Positions 36,252 to 47,814 of a stretch of DNA of 64,000 nt are shown one piece after another (position 1 is the first letter of the stretch; the number at the start of each line of letters is the position of its first letter). Under the pieces are notes generated by a model, which was given only the letters and a program-made list of their open reading frames with translations, was not told the DNA's origin and did not search any database. A program made the position numbers and the translations under genes. Source of the stretch: Fusarium oxysporum f. sp. lycopersici 4287 (taxonomy: Eukaryota > Ascomycota > Sordariomycetes > Hypocreales > Nectriaceae); NCBI RefSeq assembly GCF_000149955.1, contig NC_030995.1:2001453-2065452 (forward strand). The letters run 5' to 3'.

Positions 36252-38184
36252 TGCAAGTCAGATTGCAGAATGTTCTACGTACAGTACGCGTGGATCCCTG
36301 AGCACACCATCTTCTGTGTCCTCGACACGAATTGCCCTGCAAGGCCAAGCTATTACATGGCACTAGGTAGTAGGCATAGCCACTGGTTCCTTAGCTTCAC
36401 AACGATTGATAAGGGGTAGCACTCCAGCGCATCAGGTATCAGATAGTTTCAAGGCTTAGGTCACTCTGAGGCAAATTCCGGTTTTGATATTAATTAAATC
36501 GCAACAAGCTTAGACCAGATTCACATGAACAACTCAACAAGGTGCCACGTAATGGGGATCACTGCCCATCCGGCCGTGCTTGCCGAAGTGCAAAGACCCC
36601 CTGTTTTCAAGCTTGTACGAGAAGAGCAGCTGGTTTTCCCAAGTCGAATGCGGCTGGAATTTTAGCATGAAGCTAGTGATTCAGGAGGACAGGAGCTTTC
36701 TTCCAGGATGATGATCCCATTCAATCAGAGGCGTCAGCATTGGCATGCTTTTGTATATCCGAATGGTAGAGAAGGTATATAATTGCTTTTTTGCTGGGCG
36801 CTTTTTATTTATTTATCGTGGGTTCAGTTGGTACGAGATCTGGATCAAAATGGCACGATTCAAAAGGTCAAAACTCCGAGCCAAGAATCGCGGGTGTGCG
36901 GGCGCCTCCGGGTTGCCGTTTGGCTAAAGAGCGGGAGCCCTGGGGGTTAGCCACTTCGGGGGATAGACTGACGGGTTACTTTTTTTGGTGGCGGGAGGGA
37001 AATTTTCTGGTCTGTTATGTAAGGGAGAAAGAGTTTTTTTTCACTTCTAATAAAAAGGAATGGATTGTTACATAATAAAGCTGTTTGGCTTGTGAAGTTA
37101 CTCGACTCATGATACTGAAGACTACGGGCATCTAGACTTCAGAAGCAAAGAATGTTGATGGTCTTGGAGGGCTGAGAAGAAGTCTTGGCAACTGCCAGGA
37201 ACCATTTCGACGAACCAACTGAGTTATCTGAGCAACCAATGGCATGGCATTGTTCAAGGCTCGACGATATCAAATCGACGTCCCAGCGAGTTGGATGGCC
37301 GTCGTACCGAATATCCAGAGGCACAGCATCCGCAGCGTTACATTGTGTAACCGAGGTTTGATGCCATCCAAGGATATCCCATGTCCCGCAACCCGCAGGG
37401 GTTCTGGGTAATTGGTTCCGTACCCACGGCTCAGGTACCAAGAATTTAAAGTTTCACAAATGAAATCGCAAGACTGACACCATCGCAACAGAGGCAGCTC
37501 TCATCTGTTGGTTCAGCTGAGCTGAGATTCTTTCAATGTAGATCACTTTCCAATTCCAATCAAAGATACGAGAGATTTCCTTGATCAGGTTCGCGCGCCA
37601 AAAAAAACTAAATCTGCATCTTAAAACTCTGCTCCCAAGCCATTGTGTCATATCTCCCCTAGGTGCCATCGCGCAGCCACCACAGAACTAAACTCCTTCT
37701 AGACCTCGACTGCATTTCCCAACACACCACTTTTTTGCAGTTCCAAAGTGCCGAAACAGAAAGTGGGTGGGATAATTTACGATTCCAGAAAGGAAGAAAA
37801 CTCTGTATCAGTGACAGGGACAGACAAGCACGATAATAATAATGATCCGCTAACTGTGAACGTCCGTAGCTTCCGCACGGGTCAGCTGTTCCGTTTCCGA
37901 GTCTACCACTTCCTCCTCCCTCCCACTTGGTCGCGGTCACCCTGTGGAGTTGCATTACAGTCCGAATCCTTTTAGTTCGAAGGGGAGAAAGCAGGAAACG
38001 TTAGGTTCCATCCATTAGGTAGTAAATTAATAGGCTTGGCTTTGTATAAGGAGTTTAACTCACCCTCGATCGAGATTTTACGGTTTCCTCTAGTTTCTTG
38101 CTCTAATAAACAAAGATTTGATGGTGTAGAAACCGTCTCTTTCATGGAGAAGAGAGTCTAGATCTACGCTCCATCTCGTTCGCT
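36252..38184. other. long intergenic stretch with no recognised gene
   Basis: About 1.9 kb with only short overlapping open frames. No domain, tRNA or repeat family is recognisable. The last few hundred bases are presumably the promoter and leader of the PTH11-like gene. Confidence 0.55.
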
Positions 38185-39521
38185 ATGACGGACTCAAAAG
38201 TCGCCCAGGCTATTGCCGATGGACGAGTCCCCAAGGGAGTAACGGCGGCCTACCTCAACCAGTCCAAAGATGCACCCGCCATTGTGGGTATTATCTTGGT
38301 AACTTGTCTAACGAGTATTATTGTTCTTGGCCGTCTTGCATCACGAGCATTCCTCATCCGACGATTTGGCCTCGATGATTCTCTGACTTTGGTATCATGG
38401 GTAAGTCCTTTTTTTTTATTCTCCGTCACTGGACCCCATCGCGGGCGTCGATCCCTCCCCACTGGTGTAACATCGTCAAGAAAACTGACAGATCGGTTAG
38501 CTTTGCTTGGTAGTATTCGTTGGCCTGTGCATCAAGCTCATCCAGCTGGGTTCTGGGCGACATTTCGACTATATCCAATATGTTCTCGACATGCCAACGA
38601 TTGAATACACCGAAGTTCTCGACTTTGGCGCCCATATTGTCTATACGGTCGCGCTGTTGTTCTGCCGAATGTCCGGTTTGGCGTTCTACCATCGACTCTG
38701 CGCTGTTCACGACCGTCTTCGACTCTCCATCAAGATCGTGCTTGGCATTTTGATCGCTGGATTCTTACCGCAAGTTTTACTTATTGTGTTTCATTGTACG
38801 CCTGTTACGGGACTTTGGCCGTATGAGTGGCAGCCTGATTTTGACAAGTATACTTGTTTGCAATGGGGATTGGTCTATAGCGTCAATTCGTCGGTGTCGC
38901 TGGTCTGCGACTTGTTGCTGTTTGGTATCCCAATCGTGATGCTTCGAGTGTTGGAGATGCCGAGGAAGCGAAAAATCCAATTGGGATGCATTCTTTTGCC
39001 TGGTATTAGTGTCATTGCCATCTCTATTACACGGCTGGTGTTTGTCATTGAAGGGCAATGGAACGCCGACATGTCTTGGGCTTGTAGGTCAATCACATAT
39101 CAGCAACTGATACCTTGTCTAACACCTCACAGATAACCCAATGCTTGCCATCGAAGTCAGTGAAATCGGCGCCACCCTCATCGCCCTCTCAGTCCCAGGC
39201 GTCAAGCCCCTGTTCGACAAGTTCATTCTCCGACGAGACATCAGCCAGGGCGAGAGCACAGGAAAGTCACGATACGCACAGCAACACAGTTCCAAGGGCG
39301 GCACAGCATTGCGATCACTGCACTTCCGTCCCGAACACGATGTTCTCACCAGTCGCGACACGTCTGCCGAGGGGATCAAGACGTATCGCACGAAGAATGT
39401 CTCGGCGGATAATACGAGTGAGAACAGTGCGGATGGCATTTTGGTGCAGGTGGATTTTAGGATAAAGGAGGATACGCAAGACTCGAAAAGTGGGAGCGAT
39501 GCTGGACGGTCGTGGAAATAA
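38185..39521 (+). CDS. PTH11-like fungal rhodopsin-domain membrane protein
   Basis: Exons 38185-38400, 38501-39083 and 39133-39521 join in frame to give 395 aa. Seven hydrophobic segments can be counted, from AIVGIILVTCLTSIIVL through MLAIEVSEIGATLIALSVPG. Family signatures are RRFGLDDSLTLVSW after the first helix (GxDD block) and WNADMSWAYNPMLAIEVSE across the last splice. The tail of about 100 residues is polar and presumably cytosolic. Such proteins are GPCR-like; the founding member PTH11 senses surface cues in Magnaporthe, but most members are uncharacterised. The 100-nt first intron uses the second of two acceptors, because the nearer one would leave an in-frame TAG. No Cys-rich CFEM domain precedes the helices. 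Confidence 0.88.
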
Positions 39522-40512
39522 TGGAATGGTCTCTTTGATGTGTTATGTATAAGTAAAACTTTTTGGGATGGATTGCAAGCGATGACATACAGGAAGGCAA
39601 TGATCGAGCGACTTTATTCTTCTTCTGCATGAATATTCTTTATGAGATGGTGATATCAAATTCGTCTGAAGTTTTACTCATTTTCCGTGCCTCTTGTCTG
39701 CCGTCAAGAAACCTTAGGACCTTTACCCTAAGCGATGAAAATGTTTAGATAATCTGGCCTAAGCTTGGAGGACTCTTTACTGAGTTCATTTTGCCATCCT
39801 CTTTTTAAAAGTCTCAAGTTTTCTTGCTCCCTGAAGTCTGCTTCTTGTGATGTTCGGTTCCTGAACCCTCCCGACACGCTGGAACACGATCTTCAATGCA
39901 CCGAACTGTCACCATCCTTCCATGCACAAGACATGCACGTCAAATCCCACTTCTAGAAGGATTCATCCCTTCTTTCGTAACAGAAATAAATTCACCTTCC
40001 ATATTCATTTCATCTTCTCCATCAAACACGGCATCAATGACCCGAATATGAAGAGCCATTATGAATCTGCGCGACTTTTCGAGCCTGACAATGCCTCGAT
40101 CGAGTTTAGGCCTACCGTAAACCACAATCCACTAAATTCTTTAGCGGTGCAGTCCGCTAAAAGCTTCAGGGTCCCCTCCCCGGCTTGCCCCCCCGCCAAT
40201 CCGGCTTGACTGATCCGTGATAATCTTTCCAAAGATGCGAGGGAACCAGTGACATGACATGGGCAATTGAATGCAAGGCCATGACATGACATTTTCTGTT
40301 TAGTTCAGTTGACGTTGTCTAGCGGCCGAATGTACTCCCGCAGCCTCCGTCTTCGCCGACTCCAAGTTCGCCGCTGGGGCACCCTTGCAAGAGTAATTAA
40401 TGTGCATAGCTTACCTTACCTGTCTAGGGAATAAACAAAACAGCTGCTATTCCCTCCCTCTCTTCACTCTGAACATCACAGCCTTTCTGTTGCTCATCAA
40501 ATCCCATTCGCC
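39522..40512. other. intergenic upstream of the amidase gene
   Basis: About 990 bp with no supported gene. Near the amidase it holds a TGATAA (about 40218-40223) and two exact copies of TGACATGACAT at 40250-40260 and 40282-40292. Confidence 0.6.
40250..40292 (+). repeat. two direct copies of an 11-bp sequence upstream of the amidase
   Basis: TGACATGACAT occurs at 40250-40260 and 40282-40292. The copies start 32 bp apart and lie about 220-260 bp upstream of the amidase start. Each is itself a TGACA double. A regulatory role is a guess. Confidence 0.4.
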
Positions 40513-42441
40513 ATGAAGCTTCTCGGGTTGTCGTTGGCCACGGGCCTCATCGCACAGGGCGTGAGCGCTACACCTAAGCAGTCCAAGAATGAGCCTCTGT
40601 TCGCGATCCAGCCCAACATGATTCCCTTGGAGGAGAATGCCGGATCGCCTGACTTGTTCCCCATGCCTGATTGCAATGGCTTCAAGCTTGAGGAGGCTAC
40701 TTTTACAGAGATGCAAGATGCTATGAAGGCTGGCAAGCTCACTTCTGTTCAGCTTGTGACTTGCTACCTCATGCGCACGTATCAGACCAAGGAGTACCTC
40801 AAGTAAGTTTCTGAGATGGCAAATTGCATGGTCAATTGATGCAATTGGTGCCATGAACATAACTAACATCGCACAGCTCTGTTCTCCAGGTCAACCCCGA
40901 CGCCTTCGCCATCGCAGCAGAGCGCGACGCCGAGCGCGCAAAGGGTAAATGCCGAGGTCCTCTGCACGGCATTCCCTTTACCGTCAAGGACAACATCGCC
41001 ACCAAGGACAGTCTCGAGACCACCGCCGGCAGCTGGGCGCTCCTCGGCAACGTCGTCCCCCGCGATGCGCACGTCGTCAAGAAGCTCCGCGACGCTGGCG
41101 CCGTCCTCTTCGGCAAGGCTGCTCTCAGCGAGTGGGCTGATATGCGCAGCAACGATTACTCTGAGGGTTACTCTGCGCGCGGTGGTCAGGTTCGCAGCGC
41201 TTACAACTTGACTGTTAACCCTGGCGGTAGCTCTTCTGGCAGTGGTGTTGGTGTCGGTGCTAATGTGATTGCGTTTTCGCTTGGTACTGAGACTGATGGT
41301 AGTGGTGAGTTTTACTGAATCTGAATGCTGTGGATTGCGCTGATGGTGTCGCAGTTATCAACCCCGCCAACCGCAATGCCCTCGTTGGCATCAAGCCCAC
41401 TGTTGGTCTCACTTCTCGCGCCGGTGTCATTCCCGAGAGTGAGCACCAGGACTCTGTTGGCTGCTTCGCCAAAAATGTCAAGGATGCTGCTCTTGTTCTT
41501 GACGCCATCTACGGCGTTGACAAGCGCGACAACTACACTGAGGGTCAGAAGAACAAGACCCCCAAGGGCGGTTATGCGCAGTACCTTACCGACAAGAAGG
41601 CTCTCAAGGGTGCTACCTTTGGTCTTCCCTGGAAGAGCTTCTGGGCCCTTGCCGATGAGGACATGCAGTCTCAGCTTCTCGAGCTCGTTGACCTGATTAA
41701 GTCTGCTGGCGCCACCATCATCAATGGCACCGAGATCACCAACTACGAGACCATTGTCAGCCCTGATGGATGGAACTGGGACTACGGTACTACTCGGGGC
41801 TTCCCCAACGAGTCTGAGTACACCTACATCAAGGTCGACTTCTACCGTAACATCGAGACCTACCTGAGCGAGGTCAAGAACACCAACGTCCGCAACCTTG
41901 AGGACATCGTCAAGTGAGCCCACCGCATCTCAATTGTCTGAACATTACTAACGGTTTCAGGTTCAACAAGCAGTACGACGGTGTTGAGGGTGGCTACCCG
42001 TATAAGAACGGCAAGGGTATTCCCGCTTTCGCCTCCGGCCAGGACGGTTTCCTCGCCTCTCTCAAGTCCAAGGGCGTCCAAGACGAGACATACTGGCAAG
42101 CCCTCGAGTTCTGCCAAACCTCTTGCCGCAAGGGTATCAACGACGCTCTCACGTACAAGGGCAAGAAGCTCTCCGGTCTTCTCGTCCCTCCCCAAGTTGC
42201 TCAGGCTCCTCAGATCGCTGCCCAGGCAGGTTATCCCGTCATCACCATCCCCGGCGGTTACGCCAAGGACTCTGGAATGCCTTTCGGTCTCGGAATCATG
42301 CAGACTGCGTGGGCTGAAGCTGAGCTTGTCAAGTGGGCTAGCGCAATTGAGGATCTTCAGCGATCTACTGATGCTCCCTCAAAGCGTCGTCTCCCCAAGT
42401 TCCTTGGATACCTTGAGCGTAACGTTCCCGTGCCCTTTTAA
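40513..42441 (+). CDS. secreted amidase-signature family hydrolase
   Basis: Four exons (40513-40802, 40877-41304, 41355-41913, 41961-42441) give 585 aa. An N-terminal signal peptide (MKLLGLSLATGLIAQGVSA) sends it to the secretory route. Amidase-signature enzymes hydrolyse amide bonds with a Ser-cisSer-Lys triad. The Lys is in FTVKDNIATKD, the Gly/Ser-rich loop is NPGGSSSGSGVGVGAN, and the nucleophile is the Ser of ETDGSVINPA, which spans an exon junction. The usual TGGS form is DGS here, within normal variation for secreted fungal amidases. Substrate is unknown. Codons are C-ending and regular, suggesting good expression. Confidence 0.92.
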
Positions 42442-42715
42442 GCCGCAAGCCAATTGATGCGCATTTTGGATCGTATATAATAGTAGATAGCAATACGTAA
42501 CTTTTAATGATATTATGGCTGAAGCCTCATTCAATGCTGTACGGTCGCGATCAGACTTATGTAACAGAGATTCCATGCCAGCACCAAGCTAAAAACTCTC
42601 GATGACGCGCTCGAGAGATGTTGAGCACCCACGTTCATGGAACAGGAGAGTTCAGTTCTGCAAAAAGATTTAGACGCGAAGAAAAAAAGACAGAATGACG
42701 GACAGCCAAAAGGTG

Positions 42716-42802
42716 AGGTCCTACCCGGGTTCGAACCGGGGACTTCGGAAGAGTTTGAATGGTGATCAAAATCCAACGTCCTAACCACTAGACTATAGGA
42801 CC
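42716..42802 (-). tRNA. tRNA-Gln (TTG anticodon) with intron
   Basis: The minus strand begins GGTCCTATAGTCTAGTGG and ends GGGTAGGACC. Acceptor ends pair GGTCCTA/TAGGACC. The anticodon stem TTGGA/TCCGA (one G-U pair) encloses a TTTTGA.. loop with anticodon TTG. A 15-nt intron follows position 37 (TCACCATTCAAACTC). The T arm is CCCGGTTCGAACCCGGG. TTG reads CAA, glutamine. Confidence 0.88.
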
Positions 42803-42876
42803 CTCGGTGAAATGGTAGGCTTCAAACGGAGTTTAACAGCCAAGCTCCTCCACACTGGGACAATTGGCAAAAAGCG

Positions 42877-42962
42877 AGGTCCTACCCGGGTTCGAACCGG
42901 GGTCTTCGGAAGGCTTCTGAGGGTATCAAAATCCGACGTCATTACCACTAAACTATAGGACC
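42877..42962 (-). tRNA. tRNA-Gln (TTG anticodon) with intron, second tandem copy
   Basis: It has the same layout as its neighbour about 75 bp away: identical acceptor and T arms, anticodon stem TCGGA/TCCGA fully paired, anticodon TTG, and a 14-nt intron after position 37 (TACCCTCAGAAGCC). The two introns differ in sequence. The D arm differs slightly (GTTTAGTGGTAATGA), with one base less than the other copy. Confidence 0.86.
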
Positions 42963-43361
42963 AGACGATGCAATGGCGTCGAGATGTGGTGTTTATATAC
43001 ACCACCCGTACGTTTTCGCGTCTTCAGACCGAGTATCGCTGGTGTTATCTACTTAGCTTTAATACATTTCAATTGGCTGCATGTCATGAAGGTAAATGGA
43101 ACTCAATTTTAGGTTTGGTTGCATCAAATGTCAAAATAGACTCCGGTATAGATGATTGTCAATTATGCTCTCTGTCTACCGGTATACTCCGCGCTCCAGA
43201 GTCCTACTCCAGATCTGTCTATTCAGAATGTCAAAACTCCGACAAAGCTACTTACCGTATCTTTTGTAGCTCGGCCATCAAGTATCCCAATCGATCCTTC
43301 TCAAAATCCTGTCCAGCCAAAGACGAGTCCTTAGACGTTATCAACACTCACCCCCAACAAC
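42963..43361. other. intergenic
   Basis: About 400 bp between the second tRNA and the small RN/RD-repeat gene. Nothing recognised. Confidence 0.55.
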
Positions 43362-43766
43362 TTACCCATAATAAGGCTCCTCCTGATCATAAGGCCGCAT
43401 CTGGTACCAACCGTTTGCCTTGATTTGATCCTTCACAGACTTAGGGAGAACTTCGACTGGCTCGCGACGGAGAAAGCCCTCATCCTGAAGGCGCGCGACC
43501 AAGTTCTCAGGCATGGGAAGATGGACCCGGACGGTAAACTGCATAATGTCACCGACGATAGTGAAGGCGTTGCGGCCGTAGACAAGCTCGAGGCCATCAC
43601 GGAGGCGATCTAGACCGAAGATCAGAGTCGGGTTGATGGTGTGCTCGTAGGTGTCGCGGCCGCGACGGTTATTATCACGGTCAAGACTGTCGCTGCGATT
43701 ACGACTGTCACTACGGTCGCGGTCGCGGTTGCGGTTGCGGTTACGGTTGGGCATCTCAAGGACCAT
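43362..43766 (-). CDS. small hypothetical protein with Arg-Asn/Arg-Asp repeats
   Basis: A 134-aa open frame. The N-terminus (MPNRNRNRNRDRDRSDSRNR) is encoded by a degenerate GGTTGC/GGTCGC microsatellite at about 43705-43750. The C-terminal ~85 residues look like a normal folded segment (INPTLIFGLDRLRDGLELVYG, FTVRVHLPMPENLVARL, GWYQMRPYDQEEPYYG). An alternative start is the Met four residues in. I do not recognise a family. The gene could have homologs in close relatives only. Confidence 0.55.
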   Translation of the reverse strand: MVLEMPNRNRNRNRDRDRSDSRNRSDSLDRDNNRRGRDTYEHTINPTLIFGLDRLRDGLELVYGRNAFTIVGDIMQFTVRVHLPMPENLVARLQDEGFLRREPVEVLPKSVKDQIKANGWYQMRPYDQEEPYYG

Positions 43767-44500
43767 GATTGCGGTTGAAGTAAAGTGGATGACGGGAAAG
43801 GTGAATCGGGATGAAGATGCTCGTGTAAATGCTGAAGGCTGAAGGTGAGTATGCAGTGATGTTGACAGGTTGTGTGATAGCAGTTGATGGAAATCTCAAT
43901 GTGAGTGTTGGTAAGGGGGAAAAAAAGACTTGAAGGGGACGAAACGAAAAGGTGCAATATATATGATGAAAAAAGAGTGGAAGTGGTCTCCTGTTGCGTT
44001 ATTGTTCTGCAGCTTCACTCTTGAGTTGGCACTGGCACAGGTCTTTGGATTCAATCAGAGACTCTCTTCTATGTATCACACATTCACTGATGATATGTGA
44101 ATGGCCATATCTACAACGAACATGGTGCATCTAGATGATAGTGGTATTAGCGGTCACATAAGGAGACAAAATCAATGATATTTGTGCAAATGATCGATTA
44201 CTGCATACAATATCCAACAACAATAGAATGTGAAAGGTGCTCTCATGGACCATGGTGTTCCAGACAATTCGTAGGCTCGAATTCAGAACATAAAGGAAAA
44301 GGTCGAAGAAGCCCTCACCCATTCTATAGATGCACCCAAGAATATGGCGCCTAGGTCCCTGGTTGTATGCTGCTGTTTGTTCGCAGAACCCTACTCTTGA
44401 TCATCCAAACAACAATCTGACATTCGTCCAAGCCATCAAGACATCCAATGCCATGACTCAAACTAGCAATGCCATAAGAAACCCATCTCATCGTCAGCAT
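43767..44500. other. intergenic
   Basis: About 730 bp, presumed promoter of the small repeat protein gene and 3' flank of the DUF7704-type gene. No gene recognised. Confidence 0.55.
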
Positions 44501-44959
44501 TCAAGCCATCTTTCCCTTGTTTACACCACCAACTCCAACCCCAGCCAAGAACAAAGCCCTTACAACAGCAACCCATCCAGTGAACAGATAGTTCCCCCAG
44601 TCTTGCCATCTGAACATAGAAAACTCAGAACGTCCCTGTTGCTTCATGCTGACAAAGACACTCAACAAGATCGCAATGTCTATGAGAAGCACGCCGCCAA
44701 TGACGACTCTCCATACTTTGATATCGGAGCTAACTCTGAGAAGGACTGCCAGCATGATGGCGACAAACGCGTATAGTGCAGCGAGCTGGTGGAATAAGAA
44801 GGCCTGGTCTGGATTGTACGCAGACATGCTCAGTGGAATGAGGCCATCGAGAATGAATTCAGGGGTGAAGATGAGAGCGTAGACGGTAGGGAGGACGGTC
44901 AGTGGGTCAACCCAAGTGAACCAGATGTGGTAGAAATTATTGACGTTGAGTTCAGACAT
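44501..44959 (-). CDS. small four-helix membrane protein, DUF7704-like
   Basis: A 152-aa single-exon frame. Four hydrophobic segments can be seen: around VDPLTVLPTVYALIF, FHQLAALYAFVAIMLAVLL, VWRVVIGGVLLIDIAILLSV and NYLFTGWVAVVRALFLAGV. The pattern WFTWVDPL at the start, LLRVSSDIKVWRVV in the middle and FRWQDWGNYLF before the last helix matches my recollection of the fungal DUF7704 family, whose function is unknown. It stands alone with no operon-like partner. Confidence 0.8.
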   Translation of the reverse strand: MSELNVNNFYHIWFTWVDPLTVLPTVYALIFTPEFILDGLIPLSMSAYNPDQAFLFHQLAALYAFVAIMLAVLLRVSSDIKVWRVVIGGVLLIDIAILLSVFVSMKQQGRSEFSMFRWQDWGNYLFTGWVAVVRALFLAGVGVGGVNKGKMA

Positions 44960-45219
44960 GGTAGTTACTTTCGCGGTATATTATTCCTGGCAAGATGAGA
45001 CAAAAGAATGGTTTTGAAGAGAGAATTTATAGGAAGCAAATCGTAACCTGTGGGGTAGCGTCAGCAGAGAAGCGAGACTAGATTGCGCATCGCGTCTTAT
45101 GTCAGCTGACAATCAGAATTCGAAGCATACCCATGTAAGTCTCTTACTCAAGAGACGATAATGATTAAGAAATGTCTTTCTGTTGTTTATGCTCTTCTTA
45201 TGCCGTGGATTTCACCTGC

Positions 45220-47386
45220 TTAATGGATATGCGTGATGCTAGTGTCCAAGCTATCAGGGTTAAACCACCACTCAAGTACTCCAGTCCAGGACATCTCCAT
45301 CCAAGTAAATTCTCCCTCAGCCTCTGGAGGTGCGGTACTTACGGCAGCTACATGTGGAGGTATCTGCACGATCTTCCCCGGCCTTGTCCCAACAAATAGT
45401 CCTCTAGCATCGTCTGTTGTAAGCGGCGTCTCGGCCCAGTCAAACCGAAAGCACCCAACGCTAGCCTCACTGCCATCAGCGTACCGAAGCAATAGCCCGG
45501 CGACCTTCTTGTAGGGACTTTCAACCATACGGCTGTTCTCCAAGTCAAAGTGTCGAATCACGCCTGTGTCCTTCTCATTCTTGCTCTTACACACAATAAC
45601 TTCTGTGACATTCTCCAGGGAGGAAGAAGAGTAGTGCAAAGTGTGAAGGGGGTTGAAGCGTGGCATGGCACCTAGTGGTGTTTGCCTCGGCGGAGAGGCT
45701 CCGGTATGATTGTCTAGTAATCTTGGTGCAACTATCAGGGAAATTCCATGGTCTGAGGGAGAGAAGAAGACTCGAAGTGGAGCGTTCGCGGATATTCTTG
45801 CTACCAGGTTCCAGTGACGATGGTTCGAATATGGCGTGTATTGTCCATGATGGTCTGGGAACCCCCCGGCAACAGTCTTTCGACCTTTGCTCGTAACAAG
45901 CTTAGGTATTGTTAGCTGAGCGGCTCGTCAATGATCAACAGTGGGAGGATGCCCTACCGCAAGAGCTATGTCACTGCGTCTCTTATATTTCTGCAATCCC
46001 CAAGGTGTCGATAGATGATATCGCAAACCGCCTTCACCTTGAGATGGGAGGGGTCGGGTCGTATCATATTTCTCGGACCCTCGTAGCCAGACCTCTTGAA
46101 TGAACTCATCTTCTTGAATTGGGTAGTAGGTCCACTTTAGGAGACCTCGGTCTTCATACTCAGAGTGCTCATCCAATAGTGAAGCGTCAGTGCCGGGATG
46201 TCCCACGTTGCGATGGACATGAAGTGAGACCATCTCGTCATTGGCCCAACAGACGGAATATCCAGTTGTACCAGGCTCATTGAAAGTCAGTGTTCTTAAC
46301 CTGGCCTCAAGATCTCCTTCGCCCCAACCAGCATAGTAGAATGTCATCGAGTCGAGTTCAGACGGTGTTGCCGGATGAGGCCAAAGGACCTGAGGGTAAA
46401 TGGAAGAAGTCAACAGTTCTCGAAGCTTGAGGCCCTGCGCATACGTAGTTAGCTTCTGGTGCACTAAATGGTCTCGAGGACTTACATCCCCATGGAAAGT
46501 AAGCGTTTGGCTGTTTGCTGATGCTGTTTGCCAATAGGCCGGATGCATTGCGTCTAAGCTGAATTCGTTCGGGTTTGAAGTGATTCGCCTGATGCCGAGG
46601 TGATCGCTTGCAACGTAGAGGTTCGAAAAATCGGATGAAGGTATCAATGTCGTAGCTTGGCGGCCCACAATGCTGGAATAGTTTGTGAGTGAACCGACAT
46701 ACTGCACACCATCCATTCTGACGGCTGTGATCAGCACTGGTAGCGACGGATCAGCAGACCACTCAGTCTTGCGATGCTGCAGAGAAAGCTCCGCTATGGT
46801 GTAAAGTCTGATCAACTCGTCGTCGTCGGACACGATATGCCAAAGTTCTGGCGACAGCTTGCCATATGTTTTGCACAGGGCCCCCTCTATCAATTCCCGA
46901 ATACGACCTCTCCGTCTTTCATGGTTCAACGAGACATGACGATAAGAGTGCTCGGTGACGAGGCGGTACTCGTGGAGAGGAGTTCCAAAAGGAGCGGCGA
47001 TCTCAACGCATTCTGCATGGAAAGCGATGGCGAGTCCCTTGTTATGGGTGCAATATGGATAAACGCAGTGCCGGAAGGAAATGTTGAGAGACCTGTCGAT
47101 GCAAAGAGACGCATAGAATTTCTCGTAGTAGATATTGAACGGGGATGATACCTGATCATCTGGAGTCACTACAGTTGGTCAGCCAAGCCCCAGAGACACC
47201 ACTCGATGTCTTGAACTTACAGACAATTATCTTGTCTTTGTCTCCCTTGATAGGGAAGCGGCAGAGTCGACAGAGACTCGCATCGACACATACTGGGTTT
47301 TGAAGTTGATTCTCGCCGGACATGTTTGATGAAAGAACGAAATCGCCTTCTGGTCCAGCCTCCGTTGCCCCCGGAGAAAGAACCAT
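45220..47386 (-). CDS. uncharacterised protein with N-terminal Cys-pair/FHAxC module
   Basis: Four exons (47386-47221, 47168-46486, 46434-45958, 45900-45220) give about 668 aa. The second exon could instead start 9 nt later at a second AG. The N-terminus has CRLC at residues 39-42, three more Cys at about 78, 90 and 95, and FHAEC at 105-109. Cys pair plus HxxC could bind zinc, but this is inference. The middle and C-terminal parts (GYSVCWANDEMVSLHVHRN, LLKWTYYPIQEDEFIQEVW) resemble the beta-rich C-terminal part of uncharacterised F-box-associated fungal proteins. No clear F-box is seen. The gene at 49106 has FHAAC at the same residue positions, so the two may be paralogs. Intron 46435-46484 region is 51 nt (46435-46485), in frame and stop-free. 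Confidence 0.72.
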
Positions 47387-47814
47387 GGTATTTCAGAGCG
47401 AATGCCACAAATTCATTGTGGAGGAGATTGAGTCCGGACGACTCCGAGGAGTAAAGACATTTTGAGTGCTGAAGTGAGGAGAGCTAAGACATAAGCTGAG
47501 GTGGTGACGTAGAACAACCAACCACGAGACCAGAAATCTGACAGCGAATCGGTATCTCCCGTCCTGGCAGTGTACTTCAACTCGTTGCTTCATTTCTTTT
47601 TTTAAAAGGAACTTATTGTATTTCTATACCGGTTTACTAGTTACAATTCGACAAAAATGGAACAAATATCGCTGTTTATGGTTTTTGAAAACTGTGTTAT
47701 TTTCTGTAGCTATATTGTCTGTGAATCATCGTCTGAAGCTTGATGAAAGAATGCAGTCGTTAATGTGTTCAAAACAAGATCTTGAGCCTACGCAGTTTGT
47801 GTATCATCAACGCT
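47387..47814. other. intergenic
   Basis: About 430 bp between two minus-strand genes, A/T-rich around 47595-47660. No gene seen. Confidence 0.55.

Noticed and set aside
36745..37075. Short plus-strand frames in the 36.3-38.2 kb stretch as a gene
   Set aside because: Fewer than 100 codons, no motif, no convincing splice partners.
44330..44776. 148-codon plus-strand frame
   Set aside because: Overlaps the well-supported DUF7704-like gene on the other strand and has no features of its own.
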